Assembly (NCBI GenBank): GCA_964445115.1
Contig: CAYUJU010000010.1
Coordinates: 1 to 64,000, forward strand
Direction of reading: 5' to 3'
Origin: CAIJXJ01 sp964445115
GTDB lineage: Bacteria; Pseudomonadota; Gammaproteobacteria; Burkholderiales; Methylophilaceae
DNA: 64,000 nt
Part shown: positions 1 to 8,383 of the stretch, in pieces
Position numbering within the stretch: the stretch's first letter is position 1
Layout of the letters: each line of letters starts with the position of its first letter
Translations under genes and position numbers: made by a program
The notes under the pieces: model-generated
What the model saw: only the letters and a program-made list of their open reading frames with translations
Told to the model about the DNA's origin: nothing
The model's database searches: none

Positions 1-70
1 GCTTGACCTTGCCGTTCCCCAGGAACTTGAAGCGCTTTTTGGCGCCGCTCTTGGTTTTCATCTTGGGCAT
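1..70 (-). CDS. rpmI: 50S ribosomal protein L35 (partial, 3' end outside window)
   Basis: The first 23 codons read MPKMKTKSGAKKRFKFLGNG and onward, the unmistakable start of bacterial L35, a small basic protein of the large ribosomal subunit. The ATG at 70 is preceded by AGGAG at a good distance (around 75-79). It lies 70 bases downstream of infC in the conserved thrS-infC-rpmI-rplT order, so it is very probably cotranscribed with them. The C-terminal two thirds and rplT lie beyond base 1. Confidence 0.93.
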   Translation of the reverse strand, partial: MPKMKTKSGAKKRFKFLGNGKVK

Positions 71-140
71 TTCGAACTCCTAGATTTGATTAAGTAAAAG
101 CGATCGGGCATGCCTTGGGCCACGTCGCCTCTCTTCGGTG

Positions 141-668
141 CTATTTTTGCTGCTTTTTGTGGGGGCCGAGCACCATCACCATCTGGCGGCCTTCCATCTT
201 CGGAAACTGCTCCGTCACCGCAATCTCCTGCAGATCGGCCTCAATACGCTTCAACAGCGCGAGCCCGAGCTCCTGGTGGGTAATTTCGCGACCGCGGAAA
301 CGTAATGTCACCTTGGCCTTGTCACCGTCTTCCAGGAAACGAATCAGGTTACGCAGCTTGACCTGATAGTCTCCCTCGTCCGTTCCCGGACGAAACTTCA
401 CTTCCTTGACCTGGACCTGCTTCTGCTTCAGGCGGGCTTCGTGCTGCTTCTTGCTCTCGTGATACTTGAACTTGCCATAGTCCATCAGACGACAGACGGG
501 CGGCGCCGCTTGCGGAGCGATTTCGACCAGGTCGATATCCGCTTCTTCCGCCAAGCCCAACGCCTGGTTCAAACTCATGATGCCGAGTTGCTCGCCATCG
601 ACCCCAATCAAACGAATCTCGGGCGCACGAATGTCGCCGTTGATGCGTGTTTCTTTATCCTGAGCTAT
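141..668 (-). CDS. infC: translation initiation factor IF-3, ATA start codon
   Basis: IF-3 binds the 30S subunit, prevents premature 50S joining and polices start-codon choice. The 175-residue frame covers the N-terminal domain (about residues 5-78), linker, and C-terminal domain (ending GPHKKQQK). Homology begins at IAQDKETRIN, so the start is the ATA at 666-668, preceded by GGAG with an 8-base gap. No ATG occurs nearby; a TTG 19 codons later would delete conserved N-terminal sequence. E. coli infC uses AUU, a non-canonical codon that IF-3 itself discriminates against, giving autoregulation. The same logic is inferred here. Lies 26 bases after thrS. Confidence 0.95.
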   Translation of the reverse strand: MAQDKETRINGDIRAPEIRLIGVDGEQLGIMSLNQALGLAEEADIDLVEIAPQAAPPVCRLMDYGKFKYHESKKQHEARLKQKQVQVKEVKFRPGTDEGDYQVKLRNLIRFLEDGDKAKVTLRFRGREITHQELGLALLKRIEADLQEIAVTEQFPKMEGRQMVMVLGPHKKQQK

Positions 669-694
669 CGCAGTTTCTCCAAATCAACAAATAA

Positions 695-2611
695 TCAGGC
701 CGCGCCACCCCGGCTTTGGACCTCACCACGCAGACGTTCAATGAGGGTCTGCAGCGGCATGGAACCTAGGTCCTCGCCCTTCCGAGTGCGCACGGCCACT
801 TGTCCGCTTTGCATTTCACGCTCCCCTGCGACGAGCAGGTAAGGCATCTTTTGCAAGCTATGTTCGCGGATTTTATAGTTAATTTTCTCATTTCTCAAGT
901 CCGCGATCGCACGAAGGCCATTTTTCTTGAGCTCGGCAACAACGTTCTCGACATATTCGGACTGCGCATCGGTGATATTCATCACCACGACCTGCACAGG
1001 CGACAGCCACAGCGGCATCGCCCCGGCGAAGTTCTCGATCAGGATGCCGAGGAAGCGCTCCATGGAACCGACGATAGCGCGGTGCAGCATGACCGGCGGC
1101 TTGCGGGAATTGTCTTCAGCCACGTATTCCGCCCCCAGGCGCACCGGCAGGTTGAAGTCCAACTGGATGGTGCCGCATTGCCACAACCGGCCAAGCGAAT
1201 CCTTCAGGGTGAATTCGATCTTGGGGCCGTAGAACGCCCCCTCCCCCGGCTGGAGGTCGAAGGCCAGATTGTTCTGGTTCAGCGCCGCAGCCAGCGCCGC
1301 CTCAGCCTTGTCCCAGGTTTCATCCGAGCCAACACGCTTTTCCGGACGGGTGGACAACTTGACCAGCACGTCGGCGAAACCAAAATCGGCATAAACCTTC
1401 TGCAGCATGACGATGAAGTCAGCTACTTCGCCCTGGATCTGGTCTTCAGTGCAGAAAATATGGGCATCATCCTGCGTAAAGCCGCGCACGCGCATCAGGC
1501 CGTGCAACGCACCGGACGGCTCGTTACGGTGGCAGCAGCCGAATTCGGCGAGACGCAACGGCAGATCGCGGTAGCTGTGCAGGCCGTTATTGAAGATCTG
1601 AACGTGACCCGGGCAGTTCATTGGCTTGATGCAGTATTCACGGTTCTCAGACGAGGTGGTGAACATCGCATCTTTGTAGTTGTCCCAGTGGCCGGTTTTT
1701 TCCCACAGCACACGGTCCATCACCATCGGGGTGCGCACTTCCTGGTAGCCGTATTCAACAAACTTGGCGCGCATGTACGGCTCGACTTCCTGCCACAAGG
1801 TCCAGCCGCGCGGGTGCCAGAACACCATGCCCGGCGCCTCGTCCTGCATGTGGAAGAAATCGAGTTGCTTGCCCAGTTTGCGGTGATCGCGCTTTTCCGC
1901 CTCCTCCAGCATATGCAGGTAGGCGTCGAGATCTTCTTTTTTAGCCCAAGCGGTACCGTAGACGCGCTGCAGCATCTCGTTCTTCGAATCGCCGCGCCAG
2001 TAGGCGCCGGCCACCTTCATCAGCTTGAATACCTTGAGCTTGCCGGTGGACGGTACATGCGGACCGCGGCACAAGTCGGTGAAATCGCCTTCGGTGTACA
2101 GCGACACTTCCTCGCCCTGCGGGATGCTTTCGATCAGCTCGGCCTTGTATTTCTCACCGATGGACTTGAAGTAGGCGATGGCCTCGTCACGCGGCAGGAC
2201 CTTGCGAGTCACCGGAATATCGCGCTTGGCCAGTTCGCCCATACGCTTCTCGATCGCCTCAAGGTCTTCCGGGGTAAACGGGCGCTTGTAGGAAAAATCG
2301 TAGTAGAACCCGTTATCGATCACCGGTCCGATCGTGACTTGCGCTTCCGGAAACAGCTCTTTGACAGCATAGGCCATCAGGTGAGAGGTGGAATGGCGGA
2401 TGATATCCAGACCGTCGGCGTCGCGATCGGTGACGATCGCCAGCTCGACGTTGTCAGTGATGAGATAGGAGGTATCAACCAGTTCGCCGTTGACCTTGCC
2501 GGCCAACGCGGCACGGGCCAGCCCGGCACCAATACTCTGTGCAACATCGAAAACCGTGACCGGCGCATCAAAACTGCGCTCGGAACCATCAGGCAAGCGG
2601 ATCACTGGCAT
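695..2611 (-). CDS. thrS: threonyl-tRNA synthetase
   Basis: Charges tRNA-Thr in the cytoplasm. The 638-residue length is normal for the class II enzyme. Visible domains: TGS (residues 1-60), the editing domain with HSTSHLM near residue 73 and CRGPHVPSTG near 182, the catalytic core with the zinc-cysteine motif PMNCPGH near 333, and a C-terminal anticodon-binding domain from about 540. Start ATG at 2611 begins MPVIRLPDGS, canonical for the family. First gene of the thrS-infC-rpmI group; its 5' leader is unusually short because a tRNA terminator ends only 33 bases upstream. Confidence 0.98.
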   Translation of the reverse strand: MPVIRLPDGSERSFDAPVTVFDVAQSIGAGLARAALAGKVNGELVDTSYLITDNVELAIVTDRDADGLDIIRHSTSHLMAYAVKELFPEAQVTIGPVIDNGFYYDFSYKRPFTPEDLEAIEKRMGELAKRDIPVTRKVLPRDEAIAYFKSIGEKYKAELIESIPQGEEVSLYTEGDFTDLCRGPHVPSTGKLKVFKLMKVAGAYWRGDSKNEMLQRVYGTAWAKKEDLDAYLHMLEEAEKRDHRKLGKQLDFFHMQDEAPGMVFWHPRGWTLWQEVEPYMRAKFVEYGYQEVRTPMVMDRVLWEKTGHWDNYKDAMFTTSSENREYCIKPMNCPGHVQIFNNGLHSYRDLPLRLAEFGCCHRNEPSGALHGLMRVRGFTQDDAHIFCTEDQIQGEVADFIVMLQKVYADFGFADVLVKLSTRPEKRVGSDETWDKAEAALAAALNQNNLAFDLQPGEGAFYGPKIEFTLKDSLGRLWQCGTIQLDFNLPVRLGAEYVAEDNSRKPPVMLHRAIVGSMERFLGILIENFAGAMPLWLSPVQVVVMNITDAQSEYVENVVAELKKNGLRAIADLRNEKINYKIREHSLQKMPYLLVAGEREMQSGQVAVRTRKGEDLGSMPLQTLIERLRGEVQSRGGAA

Positions 2612-2644
2612 AGGGATTCCCTATTCTTCAAACCGTAAAAATAA

Positions 2645-2670
2645 CAAAAGCCGTTCGGAAACGGCTTTTG
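2645..2670 (-). terminator. hairpin terminator after tRNA-Val, just upstream of thrS
   Basis: Perfect 11-bp stem (2645-2655 with 2660-2670) around a 4-base loop. On the minus strand it is followed by a T-rich run. It would end the tRNA-Val transcript. Because only 33 bases separate it from the thrS start codon, it could also act as an attenuator for the thrS operon. Confidence 0.8.
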
Positions 2671-2679
2671 TATTGGTGT

Positions 2680-2756
2680 TGGTAGGCGCGATTGGACTCG
2701 AACCAACGACCCCCACCATGTCAAGGTGGTGCTCTAACCAGCTGAGCTACGCGCCT
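2680..2756 (-). tRNA. tRNA-Val (anticodon GAC)
   Basis: A complete 77-nt cloverleaf on the minus strand: acceptor AGGCGCG pairs with CGCGCCT, D arm GCTC/GAGC, anticodon stem CCACC/GGTGG enclosing loop TTGACAT (anticodon GAC, valine codons GUC/GUU), T arm GTTGG-TTCGAGT-CCAAT. The 3' CCA is encoded (2680-2682). It has a promoter immediately upstream and a terminator immediately downstream, so it is a single-gene transcription unit. Confidence 0.96.
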
Positions 2757-2770
2757 GAAAGAGGGAGCGA

Positions 2771-2799
2771 ATTCTAGAGGATTGTTTTCAACAAAGCAA
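2771..2799 (-). promoter_or_regulatory. sigma70-type promoter of tRNA-Val
   Basis: Minus-strand TTGCTT (2794-2799) and TAGAAT (2771-2776) are spaced by 17 bases. The -10 box ends 14 bases before the mature tRNA 5' end, as expected for a short 5' leader. Confidence 0.6.
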
Positions 2800-2802
2800 A
2801 TG

Positions 2803-4191
2803 CTAATTTTGCGGATCGAACCAGCGCAATTTTTCGCGCAGCGACACCACGCTGCCAACAATGGTCAGACTGGGCGCACGCAACCCCGCCTCGGCCACCT
2901 GTGCGGGCAAGGTTTCCAGCGTGGCCGTCACCACCCGCTGTGCATGGGTCGTTCCCTGCTGCACGACCGCAGCAGGCGTTGTGGCCGGCATCCCATGCGC
3001 GATCAGCTGACGGCAAATTTCCGGCAACCCCACCAGCCCCATGTAAATCACCAGGGTCTGCGACGGGCGGACCAGCGCAGGCCAGTCGAGATTGACCGAG
3101 CCATCCCGTAAGTGCCCGGTGGCGAAGACGACCGACTGGGCGTGATCCCGATGCGTCAGCGGGATCCCCGCATAAGTCGACACCCCGCAGGCAGCGGTGA
3201 TACCCGGCACGACCTGGAACGGCACACCTTCGGCCATCAGGGTTTCGATCTCCTCGCCGCCACGCCCGAAAATAAAAGGATCACCGCCTTTCAGGCGCAG
3301 CACGCGCTTGCCCGATTTGGCCAGACGCGCCAGCAACTGATTGATTTCCTCTTGTGGGACCGCATGATCGGCGCGCTGCTTGCCGACATAAATACGTTCC
3401 GCATCGCGGCGCACCAGTTCCATGACGTCGTCGCTGACCAACTTGTCATAGAGCACCACGTCGCATTGCTGCATCAGGCGCAATGCACGAAAGGTCAACA
3501 AATCAGGGTCACCCGGACCTGCACCGACCAGATACACTTCCCCTTGGGGCACGGATTCAGCGTCACCTTGCAACGCGTCAGCCATCATTTGTCGCGCTGC
3601 CGGGAGTTGGCCGGACAGCACACGCTCAGCGATCACACCTTGAAAGACCTGCTCCCAGAACAGTCGGCGCTGCTGGGAGGAAGGCAAGCATGCCTTCACT
3701 TGTTCACGGAACTCGGCCGCAAGCCCGGCGAGCTTGCCATAAGCAGCCGGGATCATGGTTTCGAGCTTGGCACGCAGCATACGCGCCAGCACCGGTGCGG
3801 CACCCCCGCTGGAAATCGCCACCACCAGCGGCGAGCGATCCACGACCGAGGGCACGATGAACGTGCACAACACCGGCGCATCCACCACATTGACCGGGAT
3901 ACGCTGCGCCCGGGCCGCCTCAGACACTTGTTGATTCACGACGGAGTCGTCGGTCGCTGCGATCACAAGCGTGGCATTCTCAAGACTGGCGGGGGCAAAC
4001 GGGGTGGGGGTCCAGCCTATCTGTCCGGACGCATGTTCGGACTGCAGTTCCTGGCAAAGCACAGGCGAGACAACGTCGACCGCAGCGCCCGCCTTGCGCA
4101 GCAACGCGACCTTGCGCAGCGCCACCTCGCCGCCGCCCACCACCACCACGCGTTGCCCGCGCAGGTTCATGAATATCGGGAAATAGTCCAT
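2803..4191 (-). CDS. cysG: siroheme synthase (trifunctional CysG)
   Basis: Makes siroheme, the cofactor of sulfite and nitrite reductases, from uroporphyrinogen III. At 462 residues it has both halves of CysG: an N-terminal dehydrogenase/ferrochelatase domain (residues 1-113, NAD-binding VVVVGGGEVALRK near 16-28), a dimerisation segment (about 119-150), and a C-terminal uroporphyrinogen methyltransferase (from about 216; YLVGAGPGDPDLLT and VVPGITAA are diagnostic). Start ATG at 4191 begins MDYFPIFMNL as in E. coli. A TAGAAT box sits only 7 bases upstream of the start, and no Shine-Dalgarno is evident, so a leaderless or near-leaderless mRNA is possible. Monocistronic and divergent from miaB. 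Confidence 0.96.
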   Translation of the reverse strand: MDYFPIFMNLRGQRVVVVGGGEVALRKVALLRKAGAAVDVVSPVLCQELQSEHASGQIGWTPTPFAPASLENATLVIAATDDSVVNQQVSEAARAQRIPVNVVDAPVLCTFIVPSVVDRSPLVVAISSGGAAPVLARMLRAKLETMIPAAYGKLAGLAAEFREQVKACLPSSQQRRLFWEQVFQGVIAERVLSGQLPAARQMMADALQGDAESVPQGEVYLVGAGPGDPDLLTFRALRLMQQCDVVLYDKLVSDDVMELVRRDAERIYVGKQRADHAVPQEEINQLLARLAKSGKRVLRLKGGDPFIFGRGGEEIETLMAEGVPFQVVPGITAACGVSTYAGIPLTHRDHAQSVVFATGHLRDGSVNLDWPALVRPSQTLVIYMGLVGLPEICRQLIAHGMPATTPAAVVQQGTTHAQRVVTATLETLPAQVAEAGLRAPSLTIVGSVVSLREKLRWFDPQN

Positions 4192-4220
4192 ATTGCTATT
4201 CTACCCGCGCACCGGGCACA

Positions 4221-4250
4221 TTGCCCCAAGCACCGTGTTTCATCTATAAT
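4221..4250 (+). promoter_or_regulatory. promoter of the miaB operon
   Basis: TTGCCC (4221-4226), an 18-base spacer and a perfect TATAAT (4245-4250), about 65 bases upstream of the miaB start. It lies in the divergent cysG-miaB spacer. Confidence 0.6.
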
Positions 4251-4315
4251 GCCGCCTTAGCTTACTGTTTTTTCAGGATTATTTTGCAACACTCCCCACG
4301 CAGGAGCCGTATATC

Positions 4316-5647
4316 TTGAGCGCTCCCAAAAAAGTTTTCATCAAGACCTTCGGCTGCCAGATGAACGAGTACGACTCGTCGCGCATGGCGGACCTGATGC
4401 AGGCAGCGGAAGGTATGCAGCCCACCGAGAATGCCGAGGATGCCGATGTCATCCTGATCAACACCTGTTCGGTGCGGGAAAAACCGCAGGAAAAAGTGTT
4501 CAGCCAGCTTGGCCAGTTCCGCCTGCTCAAGCAAAAAAACCCGAATCTGGTTATTGGCGTGGGTGGTTGCGTGGCTAGCCAGGAAGGCGATGCCATCGTC
4601 GAACGTGCCCCGTTCGTGGACGTGGTATTCGGCCCACAAACTCTCCACCGATTGCCGGAAATGATCGCCGAGAAACGCGCCTCCGGTCGCTCGCAAGTTG
4701 ACATCAGTTTCCCGGAGATCGAAAAGTTCGACCGTCTTCCACCACCACGCGTCGAAGGCGCTACAGCGTTCCTGTCGATCATGGAGGGTTGCAGCAAGTA
4801 CTGCACATTCTGCGTGGTGCCGTATACCCGCGGCGAGGAAGTCTCGCGTCCGTTCGAAGATGTACTGACCGAAGCCGCGCAACTGGTGCAACAGGGCGTC
4901 AAGGAACTCACGCTGCTCGGCCAGAACGTCAATGCCTACCGCGGTGCCATGCAATCAGGGGAAACTGCCGACCTGGCCATGCTGCTGGAATACTTGCACG
5001 AAATTCCTGGCATCGAACGCCTGCGTTACACCACGTCCCACCCCAACGAAATGACGCCGGCCCTGATCGAAGCATATGCCAAGCTACCCAAGCTGGTATC
5101 GCACCTGCATCTGCCGGTGCAGGCTGGCTCCGACCGGATCCTGATGGCGATGAAACGCAATTACACCGGGCTGCAGTACAAATCCCTGATTCGCAAGCTG
5201 CGTGCCGCGCGGCCGGACCTGCACCTGTCATCTGACTTTATTGTCGGCTTCCCCGGTGAAACCGATGCCGATTTCGAAGCCACCATGAAACTGATCGAGG
5301 ACGTGGGCTTCGACTACAGCTTCAGCTTCATCTATAGCGCCCGCCCGGGCACCGGCGCCTCCTATCTGGAGGACGACACCCCGGCCGAGGTGAAGCAGGC
5401 CCGTCTGGAGCGCCTGCAGGCGCGCATCGAGGCCATGGGTTTCGAAAACAGCCAGAAGATGGTCGGCACGACCCAACGCGTGCTGGTCGAAGGCCCCTCA
5501 AAGAAGGACCCGAAACAACTGGCAGGTCGCACGGACAACAATCGTATTGTCAACTTTGACGGCCCGGCGGAACTGATTCATCAGTTCACCACCGTACGTA
5601 TCACCGAGGCGCTGCCGCACAGCCTGCGCGGGGAACTCCTTCAATAA
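4316..5647 (+). CDS. miaB: tRNA-2-methylthio-N6-dimethylallyladenosine synthase
   Basis: Radical-SAM methylthiotransferase that converts i6A37 to ms2i6A37 in tRNAs reading U-starting codons. 443 residues: N-terminal UPF0004 domain with cluster cysteines C14, C51 and C85, radical-SAM CxxxCxxC at 159-166 (CSKYCTFC), and a C-terminal TRAM domain (about 378-441). The start is TTG at 4316, chosen because SAPKKVFIKTFGCQMNEYDS aligns with the family and GGAG lies about 9 bases upstream. First gene of a tightly packed operon: its TAA overlaps the next ATG by one base. Confidence 0.97.
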   Translation: MSAPKKVFIKTFGCQMNEYDSSRMADLMQAAEGMQPTENAEDADVILINTCSVREKPQEKVFSQLGQFRLLKQKNPNLVIGVGGCVASQEGDAIVERAPFVDVVFGPQTLHRLPEMIAEKRASGRSQVDISFPEIEKFDRLPPPRVEGATAFLSIMEGCSKYCTFCVVPYTRGEEVSRPFEDVLTEAAQLVQQGVKELTLLGQNVNAYRGAMQSGETADLAMLLEYLHEIPGIERLRYTTSHPNEMTPALIEAYAKLPKLVSHLHLPVQAGSDRILMAMKRNYTGLQYKSLIRKLRAARPDLHLSSDFIVGFPGETDADFEATMKLIEDVGFDYSFSFIYSARPGTGASYLEDDTPAEVKQARLERLQARIEAMGFENSQKMVGTTQRVLVEGPSKKDPKQLAGRTDNNRIVNFDGPAELIHQFTTVRITEALPHSLRGELLQ

Positions 5648-6606
5648 TGGAAGTCAACTTCACCCCGGAAGACAATGTCCGCCTTGCCAACCTGTGCGGC
5701 GCGCTGGACGAGAACCTGAAGCAGATCGAGGACGCGCTGGAAGTCGGTATCGCACGCCGCGGCGGACATTTCCGCCTCTCTGGCGAGACCCATAACATGC
5801 GTCTTGCCGCGCAGTTGCTGGAAGACTTTTACGAACGCGCCCGCAAGCCCATTGGGCTGGAGGACGTGCAACTCGGACTGGTGGAGGTCGGTAAGTTGAG
5901 TGCGGATGCCGTGACCACGGCCTCTATGCCGGTGCTGATGACGCGCCGCTCCGACCTGCACGGGCGTACGCCTCGGCAGATCGAGTATCTGCAGCAAATT
6001 CAGGATTACGACATCACCTTCGGCATCGGCCCGGCCGGTACCGGCAAGACCTATTTGGCTGTCGCCAGCGCAGTGGACGCGATGCAGCGCGACCGCGTCA
6101 AACGTATCGTGCTGGTACGCCCCGCAGTGGAGGCGGGGGAGCGCCTGGGCTTTCTGCCGGGCGACCTGACACAAAAAGTCGACCCTTATCTGCGCCCCCT
6201 CTACGACGCCCTGTACGACCTGATGGGCTTCGACACCGTGCACAAGATGTTCGAGCGCAACGCCATCGAAGTAGCACCGCTGGCCTACATGCGAGGACGC
6301 ACGCTGAACCAGAGCTTCATCATTCTGGACGAGGCACAGAACACCACGCCGGAACAGATGAAGATGTTCCTCACCCGTATCGGCTTTGGCACCAAGGCCG
6401 TGATCACCGGGGACGTGACCCAGATCGACCTCGGACGCGGCCAAAAGTCCGGCCTGATTGAGGCGCAAAAGGTACTGAAAGACGTGCGCGGCATCGCCAT
6501 CACCCAGTTCCTGTCGCAGGACGTGGTGCGTCACCCGCTGGTGCAGAAGATCGTTAACGCCTACGAACGTTACGAGCAACAACAGGAAGAATCGGGCCGG
6601 GCATGA
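5647..6606 (+). CDS. ybeZ: PhoH-like ATPase YbeZ
   Basis: Cytosolic P-loop ATPase of the PhoH family. 319 residues; the Walker A GPAGTGKT is at 128-135 and a Walker B-like FIILDEAQN lies near 220. The N-terminal 90 residues form the small nucleic-acid-binding-like region of YbeZ-type proteins. It is conserved next to ybeY, and in E. coli YbeZ interacts with YbeY, so a role in rRNA/ribosome quality control is inferred. Start ATG overlaps the miaB stop (TAATG), indicating translational coupling. Not the phosphate-regulated PhoH itself. Confidence 0.95.
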   Translation: MEVNFTPEDNVRLANLCGALDENLKQIEDALEVGIARRGGHFRLSGETHNMRLAAQLLEDFYERARKPIGLEDVQLGLVEVGKLSADAVTTASMPVLMTRRSDLHGRTPRQIEYLQQIQDYDITFGIGPAGTGKTYLAVASAVDAMQRDRVKRIVLVRPAVEAGERLGFLPGDLTQKVDPYLRPLYDALYDLMGFDTVHKMFERNAIEVAPLAYMRGRTLNQSFIILDEAQNTTPEQMKMFLTRIGFGTKAVITGDVTQIDLGRGQKSGLIEAQKVLKDVRGIAITQFLSQDVVRHPLVQKIVNAYERYEQQQEESGRA

Positions 6607-7055
6607 AACCCAAGCTGAGTCTGGCCGTGCAATACGCCACAAAACCGGAAGGCGTCCCAACGCGCTACCAGTTCAAGAAATGGGCGCAAGCGGCGCTTGA
6701 GTGCGATGCTGAAATCGCCTTGCGCATCGTCGATCTCGAAGAGGGACGCGAACTGAACCACACCTACCGCCACAAAGACTACGCAACCAACGTGCTGACT
6801 TTCCCGCTGATGCAGGAACCGGTGCTGCTGGGCGACATCGTGCTGTGCGCGCCAGTGGTCGAAAAGGAAGCCGCAGAGCAAGGCATTTCGCTAGAAGCCC
6901 ATTATGCACACCTGACCGTGCACGGCGTCCTGCACATGCAGGGCTACGACCACGAACACGACGCCGATGCCGAAGTGATGGAAGCGCTGGAAACACAAAT
7001 CGTCATAAAACTGGGGTATGCTGACCCCTATCTCGTTGAAAAGGAAGCCAGTTAA
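6603..7055 (+). CDS. ybeY: endoribonuclease YbeY
   Basis: Single-strand metallo-endoribonuclease needed for 16S rRNA 3' maturation and ribosome quality control. 150 residues; the zinc motif HGVLHMQGYDH gives the three ligand histidines H107, H111 and H117. Overlaps ybeZ by 4 bases (ATGA) and ends in TAATG with ybeX, so the three genes form one coupled unit. Confidence 0.97.
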   Translation: MKPKLSLAVQYATKPEGVPTRYQFKKWAQAALECDAEIALRIVDLEEGRELNHTYRHKDYATNVLTFPLMQEPVLLGDIVLCAPVVEKEAAEQGISLEAHYAHLTVHGVLHMQGYDHEHDADAEVMEALETQIVIKLGYADPYLVEKEAS

Positions 7056-7912
7056 TGGCGGATGACAGTCATAAGCCGACTTTACTCGAAAGGCTTTCCC
7101 ACCTCCTGCTGCGCGAACCCGAAGACCGCGAGCAACTGATCGAACTCCTCCACGCCTCCTACGAGAAAAACCTGCTGGACGCCGATGCCCTGGCCATGAT
7201 CGAGGGCGTGATGCAGGTGTCCGAAATGCAGGTACGCGACATCATGATCCCGCGTTCGCAGATGGATGTAATCGACATCACCGATCCGCCGGAAAAATTC
7301 ATCCCGTTCGTGATCGAGACCGCGCACTCGCGCTTCCCCGTCATCGACGAGAACAAGGATGACGTGATCGGTATCCTGCTGGCCAAGGATCTGCTGCGCT
7401 ATTACGCCGGGGACGAGGATTTCAACGTGCGCGACATGCTGCGTCCGGCCGTGTTCATTCCGGAGTCGAAACGACTCAACGTGCTGCTCAAGGAATTCCG
7501 CAGCAACCGCAACCACATTGCAGTGGTCGTGGACGAATACGGCGGTGTCGCCGGCATGGTAACCATTGAAGACGTGCTGGAACAGATCGTCGGCGACATC
7601 GAGGACGAATACGATTTCGACGAAACCGAGGACAACATCCTCCGCGACAGCAGCGGCCGCTACCGCATCAAGGCCCTGACCGAGATCGTAGACCTCAACG
7701 AGGCCTTGGGCACCGAGTTCAGCGACGAGGAATTCTCGACCATCGGAGGACTCATCGTCAGCAAGTTCGGCCATCTCCCCAAGCGCGGCGAACAGGTCAT
7801 CGTGGACAACTACCGTTTCACGGTCCTGCGCGCGGACAGCCGCCGTGTCCATTCCCTGCTGGCAGAACTTTTGCCCGAGACTCTCCGAGAAGTGTCCGAC
7901 TCAGGCCACTAA
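7055..7912 (+). CDS. ybeX: CBS-domain/CorC_HlyC protein YbeX
   Basis: 285 residues: two CBS domains (about 68-130 and 137-190, around VRDIMIPRSQMDVI and VVVDEYGGVAGMVT) followed by a C-terminal CorC_HlyC (transporter-associated) domain (about 205-280). No membrane span. Orthologues are called CorC for an old link to Mg/Co efflux; the ybeZ-ybeY-ybeX linkage points instead to ribosome/RNA metabolism, so the exact role is uncertain. In many proteobacteria lnt follows directly; here about 2.3 kb of other genes intervene. Confidence 0.93.
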   Translation: MADDSHKPTLLERLSHLLLREPEDREQLIELLHASYEKNLLDADALAMIEGVMQVSEMQVRDIMIPRSQMDVIDITDPPEKFIPFVIETAHSRFPVIDENKDDVIGILLAKDLLRYYAGDEDFNVRDMLRPAVFIPESKRLNVLLKEFRSNRNHIAVVVDEYGGVAGMVTIEDVLEQIVGDIEDEYDFDETEDNILRDSSGRYRIKALTEIVDLNEALGTEFSDEEFSTIGGLIVSKFGHLPKRGEQVIVDNYRFTVLRADSRRVHSLLAELLPETLREVSDSGH

Positions 7913-7976
7913 GCACGAACTTTCTTCGCGCCACCACCTCTTAACCCTCATGATCAGCAAATTTGAGGGGATGGGC

Positions 7977-8381
7977 ATGCGGAATACATTCGGCATTCTC
8001 TTGTTGGGGCTATCGGTGACAGTACATGCCGAGTCAGGGTTACCCAGCCAGGACATCGAGTTTATCGGGGCATTACAGTCGCTCAGACAGCCAGAGGTGT
8101 TGGCTAGGCTGGGCCAACCGGCCAATGTGTTCGAGGTAATCGACCAGCAGGGCAAGGTCCGCTCGACCATCTGGCGCTACGAAGAGCTCAACACCACGGC
8201 GGATGGCAGCGTTTACCGGTTTACCGATATCGATTTCGTGGGCGACCGTATCAAGGATGTGATGTTTTCGAACAGTCCTCCAGAACAGGCGAGAGAGGAA
8301 CGAGATGCACCTAGAGAGGTCTGTCCGTCGGAGGGGTGTCACGCCGAGCCCTTGATGCCCGAGCCCGGCGCGCCAGGCTAA
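7977..8381 (+). CDS. small secreted protein of unknown function
   Basis: Not recognised. The 134-residue product starts MRNTFGILLLGLSVTVHA, a good Sec signal peptide cleaved near HA-E, so it is probably periplasmic. The ATG at 7977 is chosen because GAGGGG lies 6 bases upstream; in-frame ATGs at 7950 and 7971 would put charged residues before the signal core. The mature part contains a repeat-like stretch (LRQPEVLARLGQPANVFEV, then WRYEEL...YRFTDIDF) reminiscent of small SmpA/OmlA-like folds, and a C-terminal Cys pair (CPSEGC). Follows ybeX by 64 bases; converges on mscL with a 2-base gap. Confidence 0.7.
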   Translation: MRNTFGILLLGLSVTVHAESGLPSQDIEFIGALQSLRQPEVLARLGQPANVFEVIDQQGKVRSTIWRYEELNTTADGSVYRFTDIDFVGDRIKDVMFSNSPPEQAREERDAPREVCPSEGCHAEPLMPEPGAPG

Positions 8382-8383
8382 GC

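Noticed and set aside
800..2638. Long open frame (612 codons) on the plus strand opposite thrS
   Set aside because: It is the antisense shadow of thrS in GC-rich DNA; the translation is His/Arg/Gln-rich without recognisable domains.
3112..4260. Long plus-strand frame opposite cysG
   Set aside because: Antisense shadow of cysG with the same low-complexity His/Arg composition and no domain.
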